NCBI GenBank assembly: GCA_038373865.1
Contig: JAXGGA010003896.1
Coordinates: 1-64,000, forward strand
Reading direction: 5' to 3'
DNA: 64,000 nt
Origin: Uloborus plumipes
Lineage: Eukaryota > Arthropoda > Arachnida > Araneae > Uloboridae
Positions 45,716-57,000 of the stretch are shown piece by piece. Under the pieces are notes generated by a model. That model searched no databases and was not told the origin of the DNA. It saw only the letters and a list, made by a program, of their open reading frames with translations. Made by a program: the position numbers and the translations under genes. Within the stretch, counting starts at the first letter, position 1; each line of letters starts with the position of its first letter.

Positions 45716-46206
45716 TATGCAATAAAGGCGGGGGAAAACACTGAAAAATGAAGTGCTGATTCTTACGTAAAATGATCTCCTGAATTTAAATATGAACACT
45801 GTTTTCCCCCATCAAATCCCATCTTTTTACAAAATGCGCCCTAATTTTTTTTTTTTTTATTACCAGTTTTTGACAGTTTTACAGTCATTTTTATATTTGA
45901 AGAAGAAAAGAACATAATAGAAAAAGTTAGGGGGGGGGGATAGACCTTCCTATGTATTTACTAAAATCATCAAAATCGACCTTTCTTTCAAGGGAATAAT
46001 TTTAAGATGTTGTCACTTATTTATAGACATAAAACCCAACCCTTTCACAAAGAGTTATGAAATAGTTGACCAAAGTTTTTTTTTATTTGGTAGACATAAT
46101 ACTGTGGCTAAGAGTATCGTACAAACATATTTTCAAGTTTGTAGGTGAAAAATTCAATGAGTTATGACCAAAAAACAGTTTTAGATATGAATTTTTTAAA
46201 TACATA

Positions 46207-46880
46207 TCTATATTTATAAAAATGGATGTATGTTTGTTTGTTCTCTATACAAATCCACAGTTTGCGTCGGATTTTCATCAAACTTGACACAGAGGTTCCT
46301 TGATGCCCTAGAATTCTCATATGCGGGGTCTTGAAGTTTTAAAACATCTAAAAAACTCAAATTCAAGTTTTTTGTCAGAAAATGTCCCTTTTATAGTAAT
46401 TGAGCCTATTTTTGTTGTAATGGAAATAGGCCTTTTAGCATTCAAATTGATAAAACTTAAGGTTTTCAAATCTGAGCACTTTCCAACAAAGATGACGATT
46501 AAAACAATGAATTTTCAATTTAAGGCTCACCTATTTTATTTTAGCATGAAATAAGTTAAAAACAATTATAATTCATGTTCTCATTTGGCACAAAATATAT
46601 ATGATACAGAAAAATGAGGGCTCTTTCTGACATTTAATTCTAATTTTTGCGAGCATTTTTTGGTCCTCCTATTAGAGGAATTATGCAAAAATATAGATTA
46701 AAAGCCTCATACATTTTCGCTTTTAGCTGGTGCTATTTTTCTGTGAACTTTCCGTGATAATTAATAAGTTCTTTTGAGAGTTTGTACCTAGAACTTTTTG
46801 TGCAACCATGTGGATTGAATTCAACCAAATAAGAGGTATTTTGCATTAAAAAGCCCGTGCAACGCCGGGCAGAAAGCTAG
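46207..46880 (+). mobile_element. Non-autonomous Helitron
   Basis: It starts A|TCTATATTTATAAAAATGG and ends GCCCGTGCAACGCCGGGC, AGAAAGCTAG|T. The GCCCG/CGGGC hairpin, the six-base gap and the terminal CTAG in an A/T target are classical Helitron features. No coding region. Confidence 0.8.
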
Positions 46881-47366
46881 TTTTACCTATAAAAACGACA
46901 AAACAGCATTCAAACTTCATTGTAAAATGTTCTCCAGAGATAAATAAAACATAATATAAGCATTTTTTAATTCCAATTAATGCTACATTTTTAAATGCAG
47001 AGAAAATTAAAAAAAAAAAAAAAATCGTCAAAAGTGCATGGTTGGAAAAAATAATCACTGTATCAAATCCCTTTTTGAGAATGTTGAAAATCTCAAAAAA
47101 TCGACAACAATATTTGTAGTTTATATTGTAAGTGCATGGAGTAGACTTATATATATTTGGTTGATCTTCTAACATTGTTCACCTGCATCGCCGTAAATGG
47201 CGTACGGTTTTGAAATTTCAATCCTTCTGCATCTTGTAAATATTTCAATAATTTTGACGTTCTGAAGTTATTTTAACACATGTTGCCTTAACCACCATTT
47301 TACAAGTCATATATAGTAGTGATTTCTCGAACTTAGGGTCAGGTATGAAAATGATTCAGTTTGAGG
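46881..47366. other. Non-coding, AT-rich
   Basis: Nothing recognised; the minus-strand ORF here has no family resemblance. Confidence 0.45.
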
Positions 47367-47524
47367 TCGTCAAGCAGAGGCGGATCAAGTGAAGTGGGGG
47401 CCCCCAGTGGTAAAAGTTTTGGGGGCCCCCCTCCACCCCACATTGAAAAGGGGGGAGAAAATATCCTCCCCCTCCGAGAATAAAAAAACAATACAGTTTA
47501 CTAATGTTTTTTTATTTACATACC

Positions 47525-48480
47525 TCATATAAATTTTCGTCTACATTGAATTGCAGCAAAATCATTAATTATGTTTTCCTTGTCGACGCTGTTCAACAGT
47601 TCCTGTTCAATATACAGTATGGCTAAGTTGTTAAGCCTCTCTTCTCCTATTTTACTACGTAAATAATTTTTTACTCTTTTTAAGGGGTTACAGTACCTCA
47701 AAAATGACCAAAAGACCAAAAAAAATTTATTGCTTATTTCAAAAGTAAAAGTTATTTAAAACACTCAGAAAGAAATAGCATTGTTCTAGCTAAATTATTT
47801 AAAAAGTTATGAGTGACTTTAGGGCATGCATGCTGTGTGTTCTAATGGAAAAGTCAAACTTTAAAGTGCTTTTTCTCGGTGATCAGTTTTTAGTGTTTCT
47901 ATGTTACTGGAAATGCTAAGGAATGTTTTCTATTAAAGATATAACTTTAAAGCAATATTTTTTGCACTCAGGATAATATATTTAACAAAACTGTGCATTG
48001 AATAACCGTTTTATAAATTACAAAAATTATTAGAGTTTCTTAAACCTCGAAGAACAAAATTTTCTAAGAATTTTTTACATAAAAGGTCACAAAATATTTT
48101 CTAATCAAAATATAAGAAAATGAATGCACAGATTTGTTGAGGTAATCCTTGTGATCATTTCGCAAAAAGAAATTTTGAAATTAGTGCAGAAACAAAAAAG
48201 CCTTAGGGTTTTTAAAAAAATGAAATTTTCTTACATTTTTCAAATTTTCAAAAAAAGTTTTCAAAATTTTTAATATTTGAAAATAAATTATTGATTGTTA
48301 AACAAGTGCAGAAACAAATATTTCAAATAATTAACTTTTTCACTTAAATTAAAGGAATTTGTTAGAAAGGTACTGTAACCCCTTAAAACAGAAAACGATC
48401 TTTCACCTGATGCATTTGACATAGGTATTAGTCAAAAATATTTTCAAAAGTGTCTCCATGTTCGGAAATGTGCAAGACAT
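47525..48480 (-). pseudogene. hAT transposase C-terminal remnant, split by an insertion
   Basis: On the minus strand, TLLKIFLT is followed after a frameshift by PMSNASGERSFSVL, the ERSFS motif of the hAT dimerisation region. The sequence breaks at the TTAA insertion (47684-48382) and resumes as LKRVKNYLRSKIGEERLNNL and AILYIEQEL, ending at a stop at 47525. The catalytic region is absent or unrecognisable in this 1.5-kb element. Both the frameshift and the 699-bp insert make it non-functional. hAT dimerisation lets transposase subunits assemble on the transposon ends. Confidence 0.8.
47684..48382. mobile_element. 699-bp TTAA-inserted DNA element (piggyBac/Kolobok-like)
   Basis: GGGGTTACAGTACCT at the left and its exact reverse complement at the right form 15-bp terminal repeats. 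TTAA lies on both outer sides (47680-47683 and 48383-48386). The interior is AT-rich with no ORF of interest. It splits the hAT transposase remnant. Confidence 0.88.
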
Positions 48481-48895
48481 CCCTCTAGCAGCTATAGAAT
48501 CTAGTCGAACTTTAGGGCCCTATAGCATAATATCGTAATTTAAAACAACGGTAAACGAAATTGGGGGCCCCTAAGCCGGTCCACATAGGCCTGTTGATAT
48601 AAATTCCAGTCGAGCGTAGGTCATCGTCTTTTAAATATTTATGAAACAAATTTTGGGCCCCCAGAGCGGGGCCCTAGGTTGGACGTTATTAGCCTATTGA
48701 TATATATTAGTTCCCAGCTGCAAAAAAAGCTCGTTTGTTTAGCTACAGGTTGCAGTTATATCTAAAACCAGTGCATTCGAATTTTAGATTCTAGGAGAAT
48801 TTCGGGGCCCCATGGCGCATCACGGGTTAACGGGGCTCCACGCGGCCGCTTAGGCGCTTAGTCCGCGTACCGTTAGACCCGCCTCTGTTGTCAAG

Positions 48896-51060
48896 TGTCA
48901 CATGGAACTTGAGGACAAGTTTTAGTACCGAGAATCTCAGAAATATTGTTTCGGTTTCATGTAAGTAAAATCGTTCTTCCCCCTTTGATTAATATGAATT
49001 TACCTTATTCCTCAAAGGCTACATTCAGAAACGCGCCGCGGTCATATTGGTGACACCGAAAGGCAGTGGCGTACATAGCGCCCCGCCTGGTATTTTCTAG
49101 TAAAATTTCAATGTGGCAAGTGTTTATTACCTTTTCCTGAATTCTGCTTTTTCATTGCAATTACAATTTTCATTACTTTATATTTTGAAATAAACTTGAT
49201 TTTAAATATCAGGATACTCTTCAACGAAGTCTTATTATAGCTTTTAATTTTTTTTCCATAAGTCTAAGATAGGGCATACTTATAAATGTTACGGGAGGAG
49301 GTGCACTAATAAATTATGCGGGGGTGCTGTGACCTTTTGCTGTGACCGGCCAGCGTTCGGAAACACTCTCTGTCGTTTATTTTCGGTTTTAGCCAGAAGG
49401 TTAACACACTCACCATGGTTAAATTCGGGTGACTTAGCTCACGTGACACTTTTTAGCCAATCCACAATTAGTTCCAAAACTTTGTGGATTGCCACAAGGA
49501 AAAATGAATGACAGTTATTTTCTTGCGAATGCAAGATTTTTTCGTTCTTTATGTTTTAAAATGATTTTTTTAGTCTTTTGAACATTCTGGACCATGTCAG
49601 AACGATGAAAAATCAAACAAATCCAAAAAAAGAACACGTGGAATGCAATGTTTATTCCTCTTAGAGTAGTTCTGTTAATCGCCACTAGGTTCGTATTCGA
49701 GCTCTGGAGCTGCGAATTGTCAATATGTCGTTCATAAGAAGTTTAACCATGCGTCAATGTCCAAAAAAATGCAATTTTTAACACTCTTTTACAGCCAATG
49801 AACCCTATTCACGGTGTGGCAACGGTCCACGTCGTCTGCTCTGCGATTGCATTGGTGAGTTGCGATCGTCCGTGTTTCACTTGAATTCCTGCCTTAGGAT
49901 TGCTAGAAAAATGCTGAGAATAAGGATAAATAAAAGTATATTTTGAGTTTTCGTCTATTTTCTGATGAGAAGTCAAGTAAAAAGCAGGAAAATACGATTA
50001 TAAAGAGCGTATTTCGAACCAAATAAATCCGTCAGCATTATTTTCATCATTTCCGAATAAAAACTTTCAGAACAATGTTTCAAAAGTAGATACAAAAGGT
50101 TTTGAAAAAACGACCGAGCGACGCGACAACCAGAAGCGTTAAGGAAACTCGCTGCTTGACCAATCTCATAATCGAGTTCCAATTTAGCACATTTAGATAG
50201 TACCTTTGGGCAAAAAACATGTTACTAAACTAGATTTTTATCACTTTTAATAATACACGCTATCAAAAGTTAAATGTTATCTAGAAAAAAAAAAATCTTA
50301 TTTGGTTAAAACGATTTAACTGCAACCGTTAACAGCATTGTTGATATTGGTATTCAGAATTCTGTACACTTTGTCAATTGTTTAGGATTGAGAATGTTTC
50401 TTATAGTTAAATATTTGCTTTGACAGAAACAGCTAGCCAAAGTTAGAAGAACTTTTCACGTATGACATTACTTCACAAGGAAGTGAGGCATGGCGAAAAG
50501 GAATTCGCTGTCCTCCCAACTTTTGGAGTCCCAAGACTCGAGATCAAATCAAAACTCTACGCTTTTCCAGTATTCTATGAAACTGCGATATTTCGAAGAT
50601 AGCTTTTTATTTTTTTAATTCCCTCATACAAAGCGGTGCTGTTCCAACATTTGGGATAGAATTTCAAAATAAGCTGAGATAAAGTAAAGTTTTAAACTTG
50701 CATGCAAGAGTTGAATTAGTTGATGTTTTTAGCGTAGCAAAGAAAGAAATATCATTGAGTGTGTGTCAAAATATGCACCCATCAATTGAAAAAAACCTAA
50801 TCTGGTATCAGCAAGCGATTTCTGATGAAAAATGTCATCCAAAAAGAAAATGCCTGCAAGAGGAAAGTTATCCAGAACTTGAGAAAAATAAACACACTTG
50901 AGTTCTTGGGCAGCTTCAAATTTTATCTAGGTCAAAACAGTTGGGATCCTGCTATTTATTGGTCTTTTCCACACTGATGTTATTGGTTTCAAAAAAAAAA
51001 AAAAAATGAATGAATAATAACGCACTTATTAATTTGATTATAATATCTAATGTACCAGTC
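48896..51060. other. Non-coding; possible hAT end and short ORF of unknown origin
   Basis: CAGTGGCGTACATAGCG at 49065 resembles a hAT end without a partner. A 67-codon plus-strand ORF at 50698-50901 has no recognisable motif. No supported gene. Confidence 0.4.
49845..49892 (+). mobile_element. Right-end fragment of the 4149-4449 MITE family
   Basis: GCGATCGTCCGTGTTTCACT, then TGAATTCCTGC, matches the right end of that MITE. The left end is not visible. Confidence 0.6.
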
Positions 51061-51068
51061 ATTGTAAC

Positions 51069-51675
51069 CAGTGGTTGGAAAAACTACATTTCTTTTGTAG
51101 AGAACTACAACTACTTTGTTATAAATGTAGTTAACTACAGCTACAACTACTTTTTTTTAAATGTAGCGCCCTACACTACTTTTGAAATGTAGTTACTACT
51201 TCGCTACTTTTAAAAAAATAAATAAATAAAAAGAATACACCGTTTGAGGATTGAACTAAAAAATTCGAAATGTGTTTTACATTAATAAATTAACTCATTT
51301 GAATATGGAATAGAAATAGGAATGGTCTTTGAATTTATTTGTTACTTTTCCTTTTTTTTTTACTAAAATTTGTCCTTTTTAGATTTTTTTTACAACTTTT
51401 ACGAATGTTCGCCAAAAGAAAGGATTACAACGTTGAAAGAATGAAATAATCTAACCTTCATTTTTTTTTTAATTTCTCGCTAGGGAATATTTAGGAACAT
51501 GAAAATTATTTGAAAGTAAGTAGTTTCCAGAAATCGCTACAAACTACTATTTTTTTGTATCGCGCTTCTCAATACTCTACTTTTTTTTAAAAGTAGTGCG
51601 CTACTCTACAAACTACTAAAAAATGTAGCTACTACAGTAGTTTCGCTACTTGTAGCGTGATACTTCCGACCACTG
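51069..51675. mobile_element. 607-bp hAT-type MITE rich in GTAGTT/AACTAC words
   Basis: Ends are CAGTGGTTGGAAAAACTACA and ACTTCCGACCACTG. ATTGTAAC is duplicated exactly at 51061-51068 and 51676-51683. Many copies of ACTAC/GTAGT in both orientations give extensive self-pairing. Confidence 0.9.
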
Positions 51676-51951
51676 ATTGTAACATACGATGGTAGTCATG
51701 TAACAATGATAGGAAAAAGTCATTTCATTTTTTTTTAAATTCATTTTTAGAATAAGAATGAGGAAAACTGTTTATTAATTCTCTTCTCTTTGCTTAATAT
51801 TCCACTTACCGAAGAAATGAAATTTAGTTGAGGTTTATAACACCATTGATGTGATGAAATAATATCAATAAATACTTGTTTTTTTTTTTTTTTTTTTTTT
51901 TTCTAATTTGAAATTAAAAAAAAATCCAAACTTATTCAACAAAAACATCTT

Positions 51952-52273
51952 TTATTCTTTCAAATGCACAAAGTATGATACTGAATCCAAATACATTTCT
52001 AAAGAAATTTTCTTTTGTAAGAGCTTCACTCTTTGGCGACGTAACCTTACATTTAATTTTTCATAACATGTTTTCCTTTTTGGCGGATTGTGGGTATTTG
52101 AGCTTAGCATTCTCATTGTGGCTTCATTTTCGGACTGGATTTTTTGCAAAAGCTCAATTAGCTTGAACAAATTAACATGAGGAAGGCATCTTCTGTTAAT
52201 TTTCGAATGAAATGCTTCTACGTGATTATTTGTTCTTATATTGTCTTTTGTGTCAAAATGGTTCCAGCAAGCT
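51952..52273 (-). CDS. MULE gene exon 5 (C-terminus)
   Basis: The acceptor is TTCCTTTCAG just above 52273. The reading frame ACWNHFDTKDNIRTNNHVEA continues exon 4 with a split Val codon. The exon ends with a basic stretch and a TAA at 51952-51954. Confidence 0.85.
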
Positions 52274-54012
52274 CTGAAAGGAATAAAAATTATAAATAAG
52301 TTTAAACCATGGTGCAATAGGCAAGAAAAGTAAGTTTGTGTTTTGTAAACACTAAGAAAACTAGTATGCTGTGTCCCTCACAAAACTTTCTTCTATATTT
52401 ATCTTATGAATTCTGATTACAAAATAAAATTGCTAATATTTGGCAACAGCTGTAATTTTCCGATTATAGAAACCAAAACCGCAAAAACAAAACCTAGGAG
52501 GGACACTGAACATTATTGTAAAAGCCTTGCTTAGATTTATTACAAAAATTTCTGGCACAGCTTTGGTATTGTCCACCCCTTTGGCGATTTTAGTTTCGCA
52601 GCCAACTTCAGCATTGTCTCCGAACCCATTGGCGACTTTTAGTGTTGCCAAAATTTATTTTTCAACAAAAGCTATGAATTAAAACCAAACTAATACACCA
52701 CAATTGTCGAGTTATCCAGGGGGGGGGGGGGTACAATACCGAAGCTGTGACACATTTCATTTGTTAACAAAAGAAGGTAGCAACAGACAAAATTAAAAAT
52801 CAATAAAATTCCGCTGAAGGGACATTTTAACAGGAATTCATTTTCTTTGTTTATAAAATTTAAAAGGTCCTGAAGTAGTAATCATATCAAGCTAACCTAA
52901 ATAATTTAGCAAATTTAAAAATAAACGTTTGTTCTTCAACAATGTCTACAAAAAATACTATTGATCTACAAATGCTGTAAAATTGAGTGGTTTTCCCTTA
53001 TGAAGGGGCTTTTATAACTCTAATAATGAAGAGAGTAAATATGTATGTAATACTGACAGTATGAAATAGTTACACTTTGTATAAAGCATCATTGTCCAAC
53101 CATGTTTGCACTAAATAATTTGTCATTTCTGTGACTTTTGATGTTAAAGGTGGTGTATCCCCCATTAGGATCAAAAAAGCATCGTGGATTTGTTCAGGGG
53201 GAACTAGGGGGAGCGCCGATATCCTTCGGATCCCCTGTTTTGTGGTTCCGCAGTTTTTAAACTGGGACACCAGTCCCAACTCTTGAACCTGAAATGAATA
53301 AATTTTAATTAGCAACAGGATAAAAATGCAAGCTGCGCAGATAGGAGAGACTATTGTTATCAGAAATTGTATAGCAGAAAGAAAATAGAATACATGCCTT
53401 TCGCCAGATGGCTTGCGAGTAGTGGAACAAACATCCTTTGATCTTTATCTTTTCAAACTCCTCTTCCGCAGCATTCATGGCTGCCTTTTCAAAATCCATC
53501 ATGGCCATTCTAGGGTAAAATGTCTTCCCCAATGCTTCCGCCTTTTCCTCTAGATTTTGAAACAGCCGTTTATAGGTTGTTTTTGTCTTGTCTGGTAAGA
53601 GGCAGAAGACAAGGGGGAATATTTGTCCCATGAACGAGCCATGTATGGTGTATAGTTGTTTGAATGTGTGTGGCACTATTTTGAAAGTCCCATCCATTAA
53701 CACTTTTTTTCTCGAACATAATATTTCAAGAAATTCAATTGTTCCAAACACCTAAAAGGGAAAAAAAAACTTAAATTTAGATGATGGAGTTTTATACAAT
53801 TCAATAATAAAATGGGTTAAAGTAGGGGTTCTCAACCTTTTTTGACCCATGGCCCCTTTTTAAACACCAAGTTCTGTCGTGGCCCCACCCAGGCACGTAG
53901 CTAGAACTTTGAGAAGGGGGAGGTCCAACACTTGATAGAAAATGTATTGACCAACTGGATAATATTAATTAGTCGAATACTTTTAATAATAAATAAATAA
54001 ATAAATAAATAA

Positions 54013-54083
<71 letters not shown>

Positions 54084-57000
54084 TATATATTATATATATA
54101 TATATATAATACGTATATATATCGCCTAAACGAATTAAAGCTATCAAAACAATATTTTTCATTAAAATTAAATGTTTTCCTAATAGTCCAGTCAATCTGT
54201 GCAAAAAAAAGAGCTAAAATCGCAAATCGCGATGTAGTTCTGGATTTGTAATACGTTGTTTGGGTCCCTTAGGATAGTGTAAATCTAAGTTTGTTCCTTT
54301 CTAAAACCTGTGCTCGCTGCGAAGCTCACGAAAAACTGCGAAATTTTCGGCCATTTTTCAGTTTTTCCTTAATAACTCCTAAACTATGCAACTTTTGACT
54401 ATACATGTGATTTTAAGACCCATTTTAAAGAACACTAAATTTGCAACAATTTAAGTTCAAGTCAGGCTCTGTAGAACCAATAGTTTAGGAGATATAGTAC
54501 TTCGAAAAATTGAGTTTTTTGGCGGAAAGTGAAAAAATTATGCTTCGATCATATTTTGGACCAAATATCGACATAAATTCCTACTCTATAAGACAAAAAA
54601 AGGACCTGCAATGACAGTACATTTAATCAGCTTTCATTCAAGCCCAAACAGTAGTCTGTAGGTTTAATATTTCATTTACAATCGCGAAAAATAAATATTT
54701 AAAATTTTGAGAAATGAGCAAAATTGCTTCCGAATAAGAATAGGAGGGCAGTGGACAATAAAAAAATGCATAAAATGGTGGTAAAAGGGTAACAACATAG
54801 TAAAATATTATTTTAAAAACTAAAAAAGAAACTTTGCTGGTCATTTTCACTCACTTTTTTGCTATTTTTATGATGGATCTTGTTGGCTGTGGTTTTACCT
54901 TACTTTTTTCAGATTTTCCTCTATCGCTCCAGAACTATGCAACTTTTGATGATACGTATGCATACCCATTTTGAAGAACACTAAATTAACAACTATTTAA
55001 GCTCAAGTGGCGTTCTGTAGGACGAATAGTTTAGGAGATATCGTACTTCAACAATTTGTCATTTTTTGCGAAAAATGGAAAAATATATGCTTTGATCATA
55101 TTTTGAACCAAATATCGCCATAAATTCTTATTCTACAAGACAAAAAGACAGACATTTAACTACAGTACATCTAATCAGCTTTCATTTAAGCCTGAAAAGA
55201 AGCCTGTAGTTTCAATATTTCATTTACAATTAAGAAAAAACAAATTTTCGGAAATTGAAATTTTTTTTGAGAAATGAGAAAAATTGTTTTCTAATAAGAA
55301 TAGGAGAGCACTGGTCAACAGAAAAATGCATAGAAGTGTATAAAAAGTTTAACACTGCATTAAACTATTATTTTCAAAATTAAAAAAAAAAAAACTTACA
55401 GGGTAATTTAGTTCAACGTTTTTCTTTTGTGGGTCTTTATTAGCTGTGGTCTTATAGCGAAGCTGCAAGAAAAGAAGGTGGTCTTTGTTCTGTCTAAAGA
55501 TATTTGTATTTTCTTCATCTTCGAGAACTGGAATGGGAAGGAAGTTGTAACAACTCTTTCCGAATTTAAACGAACATCTTGAGACAGAACAACGACAACA
55601 TTCCTTTTCTGCAACTTCGCAATAAGACCTCAGATACTAATGACCCACAAAAGATAAAAAAGCAAAACATTGAGCTAAATTAACCTATAGGTTTTTTTTT
55701 ATTTATGAAAATAATATTTTAATACAGGGTTACCCATTTTATACAACTTTATGCATTTTTCTGTTGTCCAGTGCTCTTCCATTCTTATTAGAAAACAATT
55801 TTTGTCATTTCTCAAAAAAAAAAATTCAATTTCCGAATTTGTTTTTTTCTCAATTATAAATGAAATATTGAACCTACAGACTTCTCTTTAGGCTTAAATG
55901 AAAGCTGATTAGATGTACTGTAATTAAATGTCTATCTTTTGTCTTGTAGAATAAGAATTTATGTCGATATTTGGTTCAAAATATGATCAAAGCATTTTTT
56001 TTTCATTTTTCGCAAAAAATGACAAATTGTTGAAGTACGATATCTCCTAAACTATTCGTCCTACAGAACGCCACTTGAGCTTAAATTGTTGCAAATTTAG
56101 TGTTCTTCAAAATGGGTATGCATACGTATCATCAAAAGTTGCATAGTTCAGGAGTGATAGAGGAAAATCTGAAAAAAGTCAGGTAAGACCACAGCCAACA
56201 AGAACCATCATAAAAGTAGCAAAAAAATGAGTGAAAATGACCAGCAAAGTTTTTTTTTTTTCAATTTTTAAAATAATATTTTAATATAGTGTTACCATTT
56301 TAATACCATTTTATGCATTTTTTTTATTGTCCACAGCCTCCTATTCTTATTAGGAAACGATTTTGCTTATTTCTCAAAATTTTAAATATTTATTTTTCGC
56401 GATTGTAAATGAAATATTGAACCTACAGACTACTGTTTGGGCTTGAATGAAAGCTGATTAAATGTACTGTAATTACATGTCCATTTTTTGTCTTGTAGAA
56501 TAGGAATTTATGTCGATATTTGGTCCAAAATATGATCGAAGCATAATTTTTTCACTTTTCGCAAAAAAACTTCATTTTTCGAAGTACGATATCTCCTAAA
56601 CTATTGGTCCTACAGAGCGTGACTTGAGCTTAAATTGTTGAAAATATAGTGTTCTTTTAAATGGGTATTCACATGTATAGTCAAAAATTGCATAGTTTAG
56701 GAGTTATAAAGGAAAAACTGAAAAAAGTCCGAAATTTTCGCGAGTTTCGCAGCGAGCACAGGTTTTAGAAAGGTACAAACTTAGATTTACACTACCCTAA
56801 GGGACCCAAACAACATATTAAAAATTCAGAACTACATCGCGATTTGTGATTTTAATGTCTAATTTGACTGGACCAAAAGTTTTGCCGAGAGAACAAAATT
56901 GGTATTTAATAATGAAAAACAATAATAATAATTAGAAGCTGTGTGTCCAACTTCCTTTGCTACTTGTATTAAAGACTAACTTTTCGAGTCAAGTCATACA

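Larger units (their letters stand above)
47375..48887. mobile_element. hAT element interrupted by a TTAA-targeting element
   Basis: Ends are CAGAGGCGGATCAAGTG and GTTAGACCCGCCTCTG. The flanking 8-mers TCGTCAAG and TTGTCAAG differ at one base. It contains GGGGCCCC-rich subterminal blocks and minus-strand transposase remnants. Confidence 0.88.

Noticed and set aside
46846..47175. 109-codon minus-strand ORF
   Set aside because: It begins in the Helitron 3' end and is Phe/Ile-rich from AT-rich DNA; no domain.
50698..50901. 67-codon ORF as a transposase fragment
   Set aside because: It has a protein-like composition but no diagnostic motif, and no flanking element end was found.
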